From positions 248,001 to 312,000 of the forward strand of contig CAMOOO010000001.1 in NCBI GenBank assembly GCA_946621465.1: 64,000 nucleotides of DNA. Reading direction: 5' to 3'. Origin of the DNA: an uncultured Clostridia bacterium (GTDB lineage: Bacteria; Bacillota; Clostridia; Christensenellales; DTU072). Within the stretch, counting starts at the first letter, position 1. Each line of letters starts with the position of its first letter. The translations under genes and the position numbers were made by a program. This document shows, one piece after another, positions 17,775 through 27,757 of the stretch. Below the pieces are notes generated by a model. It worked only from the letters and a program-made list of their open reading frames with translations, ran no database searches and was not told the DNA's origin.

Positions 17775-19544
17775 TTATTTTATCAATTCGTCAAGTGTGT
17801 CGGTAAACTCTTTCATTGCAACCGTGTATGGTTGCTGTTTGGTTAAATCAATATCTACTAGTTTAATAATGTCTAACGGATACATGCTTCCGCCAGCGGA
17901 TAAAAATTTCTTGTACTTAGCGTAGCCTTCTTTGGGATCAGATAAGATCATATGCGCAATATTTACCGCACACGTTAATCCGGTTGCATATTTATACACG
18001 TAAAACGCATTATAAAAATGCGGGATACGAACCCATTCATAGGATATATTTTCATCTGTTTCGACGTCTGGACCATAGTAGAAACTATTTAATTCGGCAT
18101 ACTTATCACACATTTTTTTATAGCTAAGCGGTTCGCCGTTTTCGATTGTTTCATGCGCGTATTTTTCAAACTCGGAAAACATCGTTTGTCTGAATAAAGT
18201 GGTTCGGAACATATCTACGTAATAGGATAATAAATATTTGCGTTTTTCGCCCGTGGCGGTTTTAAGTAAATGCTTTATCAGTAATACCTCGTTCACAGTG
18301 CTGGCGATTTCAGCAACGAAAATAGAATAACCTGCTTTTTCATAACATTGTTTTGCGTTGCTGTAATAGGAGTGCATTGCATGACCCATCTCGTGTGCTA
18401 TAGTAAATAAATCGTGGATAGTGCCTTTATGATTGAGTAAAACATATGGATGTGTACCGTAAACGCCCCATGAATATGCTCCGCTACGTTTATTTTCTGT
18501 TTCTTCAACGTCGATCCAGCGTTCTGTTTTAGCTTGTTTCAATATGGAAATATATTCCTGACCAAGCGGCGCCAATGCGTCAATTACCGTTGTATAAGCT
18601 CTTTCGTAGTCAATATTTTCATTCATACCTTTTACGATAGGAACGTACATATCATACATTTTTAATTTATCGACTTTTAATGATTTTTTACGATATTTTA
18701 TATATTTATGCATAACGGGTGTGTATTTCCGAACGGCATAGATTAAATTATCGTAGACCTTTTGCGGCACGTTATCCTGGTAAAGTGCTTGAATTAAACT
18801 ACTGGGATATTTTCTCACTTTTGCGTAGAAACAATCGGATTTGACGCTTCCTATATATACTTCCGCTATAGTATCAATCATGGATTTGTATCCATGATAC
18901 ATTGACTCATATGCATTTTTCCTGACAGCCCTATCTTCGTTTTGCATCAGTAACGAGTAAAGACCGTGACTTAATTTGACATTATTGCCATCGATCTCAA
19001 CTTCACCGAAAGGCACGTTAACATTATCAAATAATGAGAAAATTGTCTTAAATTCATCGGAAAATGAACTTGTCTGCGCCAAAAGTTGTTCTTCTTTTTC
19101 GCTAAGTAAATGTTTCTTTTTCCGGATAATTTCATCCAGAAACATCGTATAATACTCAAAAGTCGGATCTTCTCTCATAGCGATCAGATCACTTTTTTTC
19201 ATGCTCGAAAAAGCCGGGGCAATAAACGAGGTCGCTGAGGAATACTCCGTTAACAACATATCGACTTTGGAACAAAGTTCGCCATAATGGGTGCTTGATT
19301 TATCTTCATCCCATTTCATGTTGCAGTAAACAAATAATTTTTCAATAATCAACCCTGCCCGAGACATAGTGAAAAGACATTCCGCAGCCGTTTTTACAGA
19401 AAGTTTATTTTTAAATTGAACCAAATTGGCACATTCATTTTGGATATCTTCTATCATTTTATCAATCTGATCTTCTGATAAAATATCCGATAAATTCCAA
19501 GTTCTGTCTATGGGTACGTTAATTCTTTTTAATGCTTCGGACAT
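17775..19544 (-). CDS. pepF: oligoendopeptidase F family zinc metallopeptidase
   Basis: Cytoplasmic M3-family peptidase that cleaves short peptides. The 589 residues are typical. The zinc site is HEMGH (about residue 383) in TIAHEMGHAMHSYYS, with the third ligand glutamate in EIASTVNEVLL about 25 residues later. The start at 19544 has AGAGG upstream; a longer in-frame extension overlaps the promoter and is rejected. It heads the pepF-lipoprotein-dnaB-AAA transcription unit. Confidence 0.95.
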   Translation of the reverse strand: MSEALKRINVPIDRTWNLSDILSEDQIDKMIEDIQNECANLVQFKNKLSVKTAAECLFTMSRAGLIIEKLFVYCNMKWDEDKSSTHYGELCSKVDMLLTEYSSATSFIAPAFSSMKKSDLIAMREDPTFEYYTMFLDEIIRKKKHLLSEKEEQLLAQTSSFSDEFKTIFSLFDNVNVPFGEVEIDGNNVKLSHGLYSLLMQNEDRAVRKNAYESMYHGYKSMIDTIAEVYIGSVKSDCFYAKVRKYPSSLIQALYQDNVPQKVYDNLIYAVRKYTPVMHKYIKYRKKSLKVDKLKMYDMYVPIVKGMNENIDYERAYTTVIDALAPLGQEYISILKQAKTERWIDVEETENKRSGAYSWGVYGTHPYVLLNHKGTIHDLFTIAHEMGHAMHSYYSNAKQCYEKAGYSIFVAEIASTVNEVLLIKHLLKTATGEKRKYLLSYYVDMFRTTLFRQTMFSEFEKYAHETIENGEPLSYKKMCDKYAELNSFYYGPDVETDENISYEWVRIPHFYNAFYVYKYATGLTCAVNIAHMILSDPKEGYAKYKKFLSAGGSMYPLDIIKLVDIDLTKQQPYTVAMKEFTDTLDELIK

Positions 19545-19569
19545 AATACCTCTATTATTACTATTATGT

Positions 19570-19598
19570 ATTATACATACATAAAGGATTTTTGTCAA
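19570..19598 (-). promoter_or_regulatory. predicted sigma-A promoter of pepF
   Basis: On the minus strand TTGACA (19593-19598) and TATAAT (19570-19575) match consensus exactly with a 17-base spacer. It lies 25 bases before the pepF start and probably drives pepF through dnaB and the AAA gene. Confidence 0.8.
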
Positions 19599-19639
19599 TT
19601 TCAATATATTTTATTTCAGGAATAGAAAAATATGTTTAA

Positions 19640-19910
19640 AAAAAATGCACCCACTCCGACGAAACATACCGAATCGGTGTACAAACAGGTGGCTCCTTTA
19701 AAGCATCCTCGTAACACATCCCGACCTTTGCTTAGTGCTGCTGCGATCAAACTCTGACACGGTTCACAACGCGAGATTGTACGAGACCTTACTATCATCA
19801 CTCCTTATTTATATCGGCATTCCATACGTTTCGCCTCGGTGGGCGTTCGACCCTGCTGTAGCGGATTGCAGGTTACAGGGCACCGCTAACTCCCCGTCTA
19901 GCACACATTT
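19640..19910 (-). ncRNA. ffs: signal recognition particle RNA, large Bacillus type
   Basis: This fills the largest non-coding gap. On the minus strand the 5' part has the Alu-domain signature (GCTAGACGGGGAGTTAGCGG, then GTGCCCTGTAACCTGCAATC) closely matching Firmicute SRP RNA. The 5' AATGTG can pair with the 3' TGCATT, which is followed by a T run ending the transcript, giving about 265-270 nt. The S domain is recognised by GTCAG and AGCAGC flanking the apical stem (about 19733-19762), but the conserved apical GGAA loop between them is replaced. The partner protein Ffh is encoded at 61744-63069. Confidence 0.9.
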
Positions 19911-19938
19911 ATTATACGCTATATTTAAAAAAAATCAA
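19911..19938 (-). promoter_or_regulatory. predicted promoter of the SRP RNA gene
   Basis: On the minus strand TTGATT (19933-19938) and TATAAT (19911-19916) are separated by 16 bases, with the predicted RNA 5' end immediately downstream. Confidence 0.65.
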
Positions 19939-19959
19939 GTATTTCCCGTTAAAATAATT

Positions 19960-21048
19960 TTACCAATCAATTTCTTCTTTGAATAATTTAAGAGAAATAC
20001 TTTTTTTCAAAGTATTTATCCCCTCTCCTGTCCTTGCGCTTATACAAACGCCGTCCAGCGGAAGAGATGATTTATCGGCAACTTTATCAATTTTATTAAA
20101 TACGGACAAAATAGGTATGTCTTCTGCGCCGATATCTTTTAAAACATTTTTAACAACGTCGTATTTTTCAACGAATTTCTCATCGGAAACGTCGCAAACA
20201 AGAAGTATAAGATCGGCGTCCGTTGTTTCTTCCAACGTGCTTTTAAATGCTTCAATAAATTCATGCGGAAGTCTGGAAATAAATCCAACCGTATCGGTTA
20301 AAATAAATTCTTTTTTCGGTGCAAGCCAAAACTTTCTCGATACAGGGTCAAGTGTGGCAAAAAGCATGTCTTTCTCCAGAACGTTTGCTTTTGTTAAAAG
20401 ATTCATTAGAGTCGACTTTCCTGCATTTGTGTATCCTACGATACAAACAGACTTGATTTCAGACTTAATTCTACGAGATCGACGTAGTCTTCTAGCTTCG
20501 GCAGCTTTTTCCAGTTTCCGTTCCAAATCCTTTATCTCTTCGCGTATTGTTCGACGGTCAAGCTCCAATTGCTGTTCGCCGGCACCGCGCCGTGCGCCAC
20601 CGCCTCCGCTGCCTCCACCGCCGGTTCTGGAAAGGATCATACCCTGTCCTAAAACGCGTGGTAACGCGTGTTTTTTTTGAGCGAGTTCTACCTGTAGTTT
20701 TCCTTCGTTACTCGTAGCATGTGCGGCAAAAATCTCCAATATTAAAGTAGCCCGGTCAATGACTTCTACTTTCAATTCTTTTTCTAAATTATTAAGCTGA
20801 CTGGGACTGACGTCATTATCGAAAATGATTTTTGATGCGTCTAAATTCTTCGTCGCTTCCAACAGTTCTTGCACTTTACCGGTGCCGATAAAAAAGGTGT
20901 GATCGGGTCGATCACGCCGTTGACTCATTGTCGCGACAACTTCGTATCCGGCAGTACTACATAATTCGGACAGCTCGGAAAAGTCTTCGTTTTCTTTTGT
21001 TTGAATATCTACTCTGACGAGTATGACTTTATTATTGGTATAGTCCAT
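19960..21048 (-). CDS. hflX: ribosome-associated GTPase HflX
   Basis: Binds the 50S subunit and splits stalled or stress-damaged ribosomes. The 362 residues contain the HflX N-terminal domain, the glycine-rich linker (SRTGGGGSGGGGARRGAGE, about 155-173), a helical arm, and a GTPase domain with G1 GYTNAGKST, G3 DTVGF and G4 NKID. The start is ATG 21048, one base after the HIT-gene stop; only a weak GGGAT lies upstream, so coupled translation is likely. It is the last gene of the hrcA-dnaK operon, fitting a heat-shock role. Confidence 0.94.
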   Translation of the reverse strand: MDYTNNKVILVRVDIQTKENEDFSELSELCSTAGYEVVATMSQRRDRPDHTFFIGTGKVQELLEATKNLDASKIIFDNDVSPSQLNNLEKELKVEVIDRATLILEIFAAHATSNEGKLQVELAQKKHALPRVLGQGMILSRTGGGGSGGGGARRGAGEQQLELDRRTIREEIKDLERKLEKAAEARRLRRSRRIKSEIKSVCIVGYTNAGKSTLMNLLTKANVLEKDMLFATLDPVSRKFWLAPKKEFILTDTVGFISRLPHEFIEAFKSTLEETTDADLILLVCDVSDEKFVEKYDVVKNVLKDIGAEDIPILSVFNKIDKVADKSSLPLDGVCISARTGEGINTLKKSISLKLFKEEIDW

Positions 21049-21049
21049 T

Positions 21050-21391
21050 TTATCCCATTTTTTCCGATAGTTTTTCACCGCCTAAAAGGTGGATATGAAT
21101 ATGCGGAACACTCTGACAACCGTCTTCTCCCAAATTGGTAATTACGCGCATCCCATTTTGCAAACCCAGGTTGTCTTTTTCTTTTGCAATAACATTAAAC
21201 ATATGGTTTAGCGTTTCCGGTGCTCTATTCGATAGGTCAACAATATTATCGTAATGTGCTTTAGGAATGGCAAGGTAGTGTAGTTTAGCTTGAGGATTGA
21301 TATCTTTTATGATGATCATAATGTCATCCTCATAGATAAATTGAGATGGTATCTCTTTGTTGGCGATTTTACAGAAAATACAGTTACTCAT
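21050..21391 (-). CDS. HIT family nucleotide hydrolase/transferase
   Basis: A 113-residue histidine-triad protein. It has an N-terminal CIFCKI, the central domain and the catalytic triad VPHIHIHLLGG. Members of this HINT-like group hydrolyse nucleoside phosphoramidates or adenylates; the natural substrate is not known. It has its own ribosome site (AAGGAG) 12 bases after mtaB and couples to hflX. Confidence 0.93.
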   Translation of the reverse strand: MSNCIFCKIANKEIPSQFIYEDDIMIIIKDINPQAKLHYLAIPKAHYDNIVDLSNRAPETLNHMFNVIAKEKDNLGLQNGMRVITNLGEDGCQSVPHIHIHLLGGEKLSEKMG

Positions 21392-21403
21392 AATTTTCTC
21401 CTT

Positions 21404-22627
21404 TTATTTAATTCCATCTAAATATAATTCTTGGGGAATAACGTTTATTATTGTCCCTTTTCCTGACGTATAAACTTTCGTATAATTACGCGAGTATCCT
21501 ACAGAATACCCGTTTTTTTCTTCTTCGATAAGGACCTCTTGTTCTATACCTATATTATGGATAAGGAATTCAGTTTTTAATTCTATTTTTAATTCAAATA
21601 GTCTCATTTCTCTATCACGGATCAAATCGTTATCAACTTGTTCCATTTTGCTTGCCAACGTCCCCTTTCTACTGGAATACGGGAAAATATGCAGATCGGA
21701 AAATTTCATTTGCTTGCAAAACTGATAGGTATGTAAAAAGTTTTCTTCCGTTTCCGTAGGGAAACCGACGATTATATCTGTTGGTATTGCCGCATTTTTA
21801 TCGTATTGTCGTATTAAATTAATTTTATCTGCGTAGATTTCCGGAGTGTAATGTCTATTCATTTTACCAAGAATATCTTTATCACCGCTTTGTAGGGAAA
21901 GATGGAAATGCGGACAAAACTTTTTTAATGTGAACAAGCTATCCAAAAGTTCACTTGTTATACCTTCAGCATAAAATGAACTCATACGTATGCGAACGTC
22001 AAATCTTTTCAGTTCATTTATTAATCCAATTAAACTTTCATTATTATCAAAACCAAAAGCCATGGTATTGATACCGGTTAAAACAATTTCCGGTGTTCTT
22101 TCGGAAAGCTTTTCTATTTCTTCTACGATTGCTGATATTTTCCTGGAGCGACTTCTTCCTCTTAGATAAGGTATTAAACAATAACTGCAAAAGTTATTAC
22201 ATCCATCCTGAATTTTAACAAAAGATCGAGTTCTCGAAGGTGTATACAATGTGGTATCATCAATTATGTCAGCTTCCTTTAATGACACGATTCTTTCATT
22301 ATTGTCTAAATAATTCATCAATTCATATTTAGATCTGGTCCCGGCAATATAAACGACGTTATCCTTTGCAAATGACTCTGCATTATTTTGTGATGCGCAT
22401 CCTATAACGAAAATCCTTGCACTTGGATTATTTTTTTTGCATCGTGAAATCGCCTGACGAGATTTTCTTTCAGCTTCGGCAGTAACGGCACAGGTATTTA
22501 AAATATAAATGTCGGCAAAAGTCAATTCATCGGTTACGTCGTATCCTTTCTCAATCAACATTTGAATGAGTACGTCGGATTCGTATCGATTGACTTTACA
22601 ACCCAGTGTAAATACTACTGCTTTCAT
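21404..22627 (-). CDS. mtaB: tRNA t6A37 methylthiotransferase
   Basis: Radical-SAM enzyme converting t6A to ms2t6A at position 37 of tRNAs reading ANN codons. The 407 residues show the UPF0004 domain with its three cluster cysteines (TLGCKVNRYESD, ILNTCAVTAEAE, VIGCASQ), the radical-SAM motif CNNFCSYC (about residues 142-149) followed by RGRSRSR, and a C-terminal TRAM-like domain. It overlaps rsmE by 4 bases (ATGA). Confidence 0.94.
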   Translation of the reverse strand: MKAVVFTLGCKVNRYESDVLIQMLIEKGYDVTDELTFADIYILNTCAVTAEAERKSRQAISRCKKNNPSARIFVIGCASQNNAESFAKDNVVYIAGTRSKYELMNYLDNNERIVSLKEADIIDDTTLYTPSRTRSFVKIQDGCNNFCSYCLIPYLRGRSRSRKISAIVEEIEKLSERTPEIVLTGINTMAFGFDNNESLIGLINELKRFDVRIRMSSFYAEGITSELLDSLFTLKKFCPHFHLSLQSGDKDILGKMNRHYTPEIYADKINLIRQYDKNAAIPTDIIVGFPTETEENFLHTYQFCKQMKFSDLHIFPYSSRKGTLASKMEQVDNDLIRDREMRLFELKIELKTEFLIHNIGIEQEVLIEEEKNGYSVGYSRNYTKVYTSGKGTIINVIPQELYLDGIK

Positions 22628-23325
22628 ATTTCTCCAAGATGATCATTCACAATGGTAATTGCGCTCACAACGGCGGTTGATACACGTAATATTCTCTTGC
22701 CGAGTGTGAGGACGTTAAATCCTTTTTTATCCATAAGTTGTCTTTCTTCCACACTGAATCCGCCCTCGCAACCGATTATAATACAAATATTCTTATTAGG
22801 TTCCGGAATAGGTAAGGAAGAAATCTTTTTATCTCTTTCATACTCATAGAATGCATAGATTTCAGAATTATCTGGCTCAATTGAGTCAAACGGAACGAGA
22901 TCACCTACTTCCATTAGTGTTGCCCTACCGCATTGTTTGGATGACTCAATAATAATTTTATTTAGTCTTTCGTAATTTACGGTTGAAACGTTGCAATGCT
23001 GAGAAGTAAAGGGAATAACTTTCTTTACGCCAAGTTCTACTGCCTTTTGAATAACTGTGTCTAAATCCTTATTGTTACCAATGTATAATATGACATTATA
23101 GCTTAATTCTGTATCGTTAGCTACCCTTTTCTCTATTTTTGCAGCAAGGGAATCTTTACCGATCGACTGGACTTCGCAATAATAATCAAAGCCTGTATTA
23201 TCACAAACGATTAGTTTATAACCTATTTTTAAACGAACGACTTTTACGGCATGAATAAATTCTGCCCCGTATAAAACCGCAGTATCGCCAATTATTCTAT
23301 CTGTAAAAAATCGTTTTAAATCCAT
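22624..23325 (-). CDS. rsmE: 16S rRNA m3U1498 methyltransferase
   Basis: SPOUT-class enzyme methylating U1498 of 16S rRNA. The 233 residues have an N-terminal PUA-like domain and the knotted C-terminus with IGCEGGFSVEE and LGKRILRVSTAVVSA, which bind SAM. It starts 7 bases after prmA; no clear Shine-Dalgarno is visible, suggesting coupled translation. prmA-rsmE adjacency downstream of dnaJ is typical of Firmicutes. Confidence 0.94.
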   Translation of the reverse strand: MDLKRFFTDRIIGDTAVLYGAEFIHAVKVVRLKIGYKLIVCDNTGFDYYCEVQSIGKDSLAAKIEKRVANDTELSYNVILYIGNNKDLDTVIQKAVELGVKKVIPFTSQHCNVSTVNYERLNKIIIESSKQCGRATLMEVGDLVPFDSIEPDNSEIYAFYEYERDKKISSLPIPEPNKNICIIIGCEGGFSVEERQLMDKKGFNVLTLGKRILRVSTAVVSAITIVNDHLGEI

Positions 23326-23332
23326 ACTAAGG

Positions 23333-24250
23333 TTATTCTTTTTTTAGTTTTAATGCATCCCATTCGCCCATAGAAATATGTTCAATAATGCTCATACCTA
23401 CACCAATAAAAGTATCTTTCACTTCTTTTAATCTTTCATGTATGATCCCAGAACAAATAAGTATTCCGCCATTGATTAAATGATCCGGTAATCCTTTTGA
23501 TAATCTGATGAGAATATCAGCTGTTAAATTGGCAAGGACGATATCACCGATACAATCGTTTTTAGTAAGCAGATCTGCGTTCTCAACGATAGCTTTTTGT
23601 TCTTGTTTATTAAGCGCAACGTTCTCTTTTGCCGCTTTAACCGCTACGCTGTCTATGTCGCACATATAACAGTTTTTTGCGCCGGAAAGAAGAGCTGCCG
23701 TACCCAAAATTCCGCTCCCGGTTCCTACGTCGATAACTTGTTTGCCCACAAAATCTTCCGTACTCATTAATAGTAAGCACATTTTAGTTGATTCATGCGC
23801 ACCGGTACCAAATGCCATACCTGGGTCGATTAAAATGGGTATTTTATTATCGGGTATTTCTTGATGTAACCATTTGGGAATAACCATATATCTTCCGGCT
23901 TCGATTGGCGAATAATACTTCTTCCAATTGTCATACCAATCGGTATCGTCGACTTCGGTTATATTGATTTCTCCAAGCGGTAATTTATGATTAGCACAGA
24001 AGTCGATGAATTCTCTTAGTTTTTGTTCTGTTTCTTCAAGGCTGAAGAAACCGCTTACTTTGGCGGTTTCATCCGATTGCAACAGTTCATCATCAATATA
24101 ATCCCAAAGTGAACCGTTATGAATGATGTCGATGACGTCATTTTTATCCATTATTTTAACACCACCGGTACATCCTATGGAAAAGAAGGCATCGGCTATT
24201 AAGTCGCTGCCTTCCGTAGTTGTATTTGCTATAATCTCATTCCATTTCAT
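23333..24250 (-). CDS. prmA: ribosomal protein L11 methyltransferase
   Basis: Trimethylates ribosomal protein L11 with SAM. The 305 residues have the N-terminal L11-recognition domain and a methyltransferase domain with DPGMAFGTGAHESTKM, motif I DVGTGSGILGTAA and the ANLTADI motif (about residue 240). It begins two bases after dnaJ. Confidence 0.95.
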   Translation of the reverse strand: MKWNEIIANTTTEGSDLIADAFFSIGCTGGVKIMDKNDVIDIIHNGSLWDYIDDELLQSDETAKVSGFFSLEETEQKLREFIDFCANHKLPLGEINITEVDDTDWYDNWKKYYSPIEAGRYMVIPKWLHQEIPDNKIPILIDPGMAFGTGAHESTKMCLLLMSTEDFVGKQVIDVGTGSGILGTAALLSGAKNCYMCDIDSVAVKAAKENVALNKQEQKAIVENADLLTKNDCIGDIVLANLTADILIRLSKGLPDHLINGGILICSGIIHERLKEVKDTFIGVGMSIIEHISMGEWDALKLKKE

Positions 24251-24252
24251 AT

Positions 24253-25410
24253 TTACAGATCTCTCATGCTTCTGTTGAATTTTTCGATTTTGTCATAGGT
24301 CGCCTTCTGAAGCGCATCTTGTGCTTGTTGCATTGCTTCTCTTTGCTTTCTATTTAAGTTTTTAGGAACGTCAATTACAATATGAACGTACATGTCGCCA
24401 TAACTGTTTTTACGTAAGTCTTTTACGCCTTTATCCTTTATTCGTAACACGGTGCCGTGTTGAGTTCCTTCCGGGATATCGATTTGTGTCGTTCCATTGA
24501 GGGTAGGAATGGTCACTCTTGCACCGAGTGCAGCCTGCATAATAGTAATCGGGTATTCAAAACTGATATCTTTCCCTTCACGTACGAAAAGTGAATGTGG
24601 TGCAACTCTGAATACTAATATAAGATTCCCATAACTCCCACCCGGTTCAGACGGAGCACATCCTTCGCCGCGAATAGTCATCATTTGATTGTTGTCTACG
24701 CCGGCAGGGATATTGATTTTAATCTTTCTTTGTTTGCGAACAATACCCTTTCCGCCACAATCTTTACATTTATCGGTGACCGTTTTTCCCCTTCCGCCGC
24801 AAACGTCACAAGGCCGCTGCGTTGTCATCATGCCGAGGAATGAACGAGATTGAACGTTAATTACACCGCTACCGCGACACTTCGTACAAACTTTTACCCC
24901 GTTTGGATTTGTCGATCCGGTCCCTTTGCATGTAGAGCATTGCTCTACGCGCATATAGGTTACTTCTCTGTCTTTGACACCAAAGCAAGCCTCTTTAAAG
25001 GTAAGATTAACAACCACTTCAACGTCGTCACCATCAACGTTTTTTCTGGCCCTGGAAGAACTCCTTCCGCCGCCGGTAAACATATTAAAGATATCGCTGA
25101 CAAAGTCAAAATCGCCGTTCCCGGAAAAACCTCCTCCAAACGGATTAAAGCCGCTACCACCGCCGCCCATTGGGCCGTCTTCGCTACCGTATTGATCGTA
25201 AGCTGCTTTCTTCTGCGGATCACTCAGAACGTCGTAGGCGTGTTGTATCTCTTTGAATTTTTCTTCCGCCTGTTTTTTTTCTGCTTCGGGTGCAGTCGCG
25301 TATACGTCTGGGTGATATTTTTTCGCAAGACGACGATATGCGGACTTTATATCGTCCGCACTCGCATCTTTATTTACACCCAATATTGAATAATAATCTT
25401 TATCTGCCAT
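24253..25410 (-). CDS. dnaJ: chaperone DnaJ (Hsp40)
   Basis: Co-chaperone that delivers clients to DnaK and stimulates its ATPase. The 385 residues have the J domain with HPD (about residues 33-35), a Gly/Phe-rich stretch (about 75-110), four zinc motifs (CSTCKGTG, CTKCRGSG, CDVCGGRG, CKDCGGKG) and the C-terminal client domains. It starts two bases after dnaK. Confidence 0.97.
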   Translation of the reverse strand: MADKDYYSILGVNKDASADDIKSAYRRLAKKYHPDVYATAPEAEKKQAEEKFKEIQHAYDVLSDPQKKAAYDQYGSEDGPMGGGGSGFNPFGGGFSGNGDFDFVSDIFNMFTGGGRSSSRARKNVDGDDVEVVVNLTFKEACFGVKDREVTYMRVEQCSTCKGTGSTNPNGVKVCTKCRGSGVINVQSRSFLGMMTTQRPCDVCGGRGKTVTDKCKDCGGKGIVRKQRKIKINIPAGVDNNQMMTIRGEGCAPSEPGGSYGNLILVFRVAPHSLFVREGKDISFEYPITIMQAALGARVTIPTLNGTTQIDIPEGTQHGTVLRIKDKGVKDLRKNSYGDMYVHIVIDVPKNLNRKQREAMQQAQDALQKATYDKIEKFNRSMRDL

Positions 25411-25412
25411 TT

Positions 25413-27230
25413 TTATTGAATATCATCAGGATTAATGTTAATAGTGCTATCGTCGCCTTGTGTTTCAGCTCCGGGGTTTCCGCCGGCTTGTTGTGCCTGC
25501 TGATAGAGTTTTGTAAAGATCGGATTAGTCGTTTTACTCAGTTCATCCGTTATCTCTTTAACCTCCTCAACAGTAGTCGCTTTGCTTAATTTGTCTTTAG
25601 CTGTTGCAGCAGCCTGTTCCAGCGTTGTTTTATCGTCCGCCGTCAATTTATCCGCAGATTCGGACAAAGTCTTTTCTACGGCGAAAATAAGCTGTTCTGC
25701 GTTGTTCTTCATATCAATGAATTCCCGTCTCTTCTTATCTTCTTCAGCATATTTTTCAGCTTCCTTAACGGCTTTATCAATATCGTCTTCCGTCAAGTTG
25801 GTGGAAGCAGTGATAGTGATATTACTCGATTTTCCGGTTCCTTTATCAACGGCGGTAACACTAACGATACCGTTTGCGTCGATATCAAAGGTAACTTCGA
25901 TCTGCGGAACACCTCTCATTGCCGGAGGAATACCGGTCAATTCAAAACGTCCAAGCGTTTTGTTATCGTTAGCCATTGCTCTTTCACCTTGCAAAACGTG
26001 AATGTCTACGCTTGTTTGATTGTCAGCTGCCGTAGAGAAAATCTGAGATTTTTTGGTCGGTATGGTTGTGTTTCTGTCAATCAATTTAGTGAAGACGCCA
26101 CCCATTGTTTCGATACCAAGCGAAAGCGGAGTTACGTCAAGCAAAAGAACGTCTTTAACGTCACCGGCAAGTACACCGCCCTGAATTGCCGCGCCGAGCG
26201 CAACGCATTCATCGGGGTTGATTCCTTTATAGGGTTCTTTACCGATCAAATTCTTAACGGCTTGTTGAACTGCGGGAATACGAGTGGAACCACCGACTAG
26301 AACGACTTTATCAATTTGCGAGGCGCTTAATCCAGCGTCTTTTAAAGCCTGTTGCGTCGGTCCCATCGTCTTTTTAACAAGATACTCCGTCATGCTATCG
26401 AATTTAGCTTTGGTTAAGTTCATATCGATATGGAGCGGTCCGTTCGGTCCAACGGTTATAAAGGGCAAATTGATGTTTGCAGATTGGATACCGGACAGTT
26501 CGATTTTTGCTTTTTCCGCGGCTTCTTTGATACGTTGCATCGCCATTTTGTCGGAAGACAAATCAATTCCGGAGTCTTTCTTGAATTCGGATACTATCCA
26601 TTTCATGATTTCGTTATCAAAGTCATCGCCACCCAGTCTCGTATCACCATTGGTTGCTAAAACTTCAAATACTCCGTCACCGAGTTCAAGTATGGATACG
26701 TCGAACGTACCACCGCCCAAATCGTAAATAAGTATTTTTTGGTTAGATGTTTCTTTATCCAAACCGTAACTCAAAGCTGCCGCCGTAGGTTCGTTGATTA
26801 TACGAAGAACTTCCAATCCGGCAATCTTACCTGCGTCCTTAGTCGCTTGACGCTGACTATCCGAGAAATATGCAGGTACGGTAATAACCGCTTGAGATAC
26901 TTTTTGTCCGAGATAAGCCTCGGCGTCTTGTTTCAATTTGGTTAAGATCATAGCCGAGATCTCTTGGGGGGTGTAGGACTTATCGTCAATATTAACTTTG
27001 TGCGAAGTACCCATTTCTCTTTTGATAGAAGAAATAGTTTTTTCGGGGTTAACGACTGCTTGACGCTTTGCTACTTGTCCTACCAGTCTTTGACCGTCTT
27101 TAGCAAAACCAACGACGGACGGGGTAGTTCTTGCTCCTTCCGCATTGGGGATGACAACGGCTTCGCCGCCTTCCATAACTGCAACGCACGAGTTGGTCGT
27201 GCCTAAATCAATACCAATTATTTTAGCCAT
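25413..27230 (-). CDS. dnaK: chaperone DnaK (Hsp70)
   Basis: ATP-driven chaperone. The 605 residues include the actin-like ATPase domain ([18 protein letters not shown] at the start, [23 protein letters not shown]), the hydrophobic linker [13 protein letters not shown] and the substrate-binding domain. The C-terminal tail is Gln/Gly/Asp-rich. It lacks the insertion found in Gram-negative DnaK near residue 80, as expected for a Gram-positive. A strong GGAGG precedes the ATG at 27230. Confidence 0.98.
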   Translation of the reverse strand: MAKIIGIDLGTTNSCVAVMEGGEAVVIPNAEGARTTPSVVGFAKDGQRLVGQVAKRQAVVNPEKTISSIKREMGTSHKVNIDDKSYTPQEISAMILTKLKQDAEAYLGQKVSQAVITVPAYFSDSQRQATKDAGKIAGLEVLRIINEPTAAALSYGLDKETSNQKILIYDLGGGTFDVSILELGDGVFEVLATNGDTRLGGDDFDNEIMKWIVSEFKKDSGIDLSSDKMAMQRIKEAAEKAKIELSGIQSANINLPFITVGPNGPLHIDMNLTKAKFDSMTEYLVKKTMGPTQQALKDAGLSASQIDKVVLVGGSTRIPAVQQAVKNLIGKEPYKGINPDECVALGAAIQGGVLAGDVKDVLLLDVTPLSLGIETMGGVFTKLIDRNTTIPTKKSQIFSTAADNQTSVDIHVLQGERAMANDNKTLGRFELTGIPPAMRGVPQIEVTFDIDANGIVSVTAVDKGTGKSSNITITASTNLTEDDIDKAVKEAEKYAEEDKKRREFIDMKNNAEQLIFAVEKTLSESADKLTADDKTTLEQAAATAKDKLSKATTVEEVKEITDELSKTTNPIFTKLYQQAQQAGGNPGAETQGDDSTININPDDIQ

Positions 27231-27250
27231 AATAAATATCCTCCTTTTGG

Positions 27251-27757
27251 TTATTGTGCAACTTTTACTAGTGCCGCACGTAATACTTTTTTGTTTCTAA
27301 TATAGCCTTTTTGATAAACTTCTACTATTTTTCCGGCATTTTCCGGATCGTCAACCTGGGCAATCGCATGATGAATATTCGGATCAAATTCTGCGTCCAA
27401 AGAGACGATTTCTTCTACGTTATATTTATTGAAAAGATTGGAGAATTGTTTATAAATCAATTCAACTCCGCTCTTTACACTTTCATCTATGGAAGCCAAT
27501 CCCCTTTCAAAGCTGTCCATAACGGGCAGTAGTTCCAAGATAATCTCATTTATTCCGTCGTTACGAGAGATTTTTACGCTCTCCGCGTTTCTTTTACGGA
27601 AATTATCGAATTCCGCCTGAAGCCGTTGCAACATGTCTTTATATTCTTCAGCTTCGCTTTTACCCTTAACCTCTGTTTCCGGTTCGGAAGGAATCTCAAT
27701 TGGTTCCGTTATTTCCTCTTCGTTTGTCTGAGGTTCTTTTTTCTCATTTTTCTTCAT
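27251..27757 (-). CDS. grpE: nucleotide exchange factor GrpE
   Basis: Releases ADP from DnaK. The 168 residues have an acidic N-terminal tail, a long helix (about 35-85, [16 protein letters not shown]) and the beta-domain ending [19 protein letters not shown]. The ATG at 27757 is chosen because GGAGG lies eight bases upstream; an in-frame TTG at 27775 would place this site inside the gene. It overlaps the end of hrcA by 14 bases. Confidence 0.95.
   Translation of the reverse strand: MKKNEKKEPQTNEEEITEPIEIPSEPETEVKGKSEAEEYKDMLQRLQAEFDNFRKRNAESVKISRNDGINEIILELLPVMDSFERGLASIDESVKSGVELIYKQFSNLFNKYNVEEIVSLDAEFDPNIHHAIAQVDDPENAGKIVEVYQKGYIRNKKVLRAALVKVAQ

Noticed and set aside
19616..19986. Two short frames over the 19.6-19.9 kb gap
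   Set aside because: They cover the SRP RNA gene, whose Alu-domain sequence is unmistakable.
20575..20640. GC-rich glycine-coding stretch in hflX that looked like foreign or repeat DNA
   Set aside because: The glycine-rich linker is a normal HflX family feature.
19979..20680. Long plus-strand reading frame (233 codons) opposite hflX
   Set aside because: Antisense shadow of a conserved gene; the protein is low-complexity Ser/Pro/Phe-rich, with no ribosome site.
24850..25389. Plus-strand frame of 179 codons opposite dnaJ
   Set aside because: Fully inside the conserved dnaJ gene; composition is unlike the neighbouring proteins and no ribosome site is seen.
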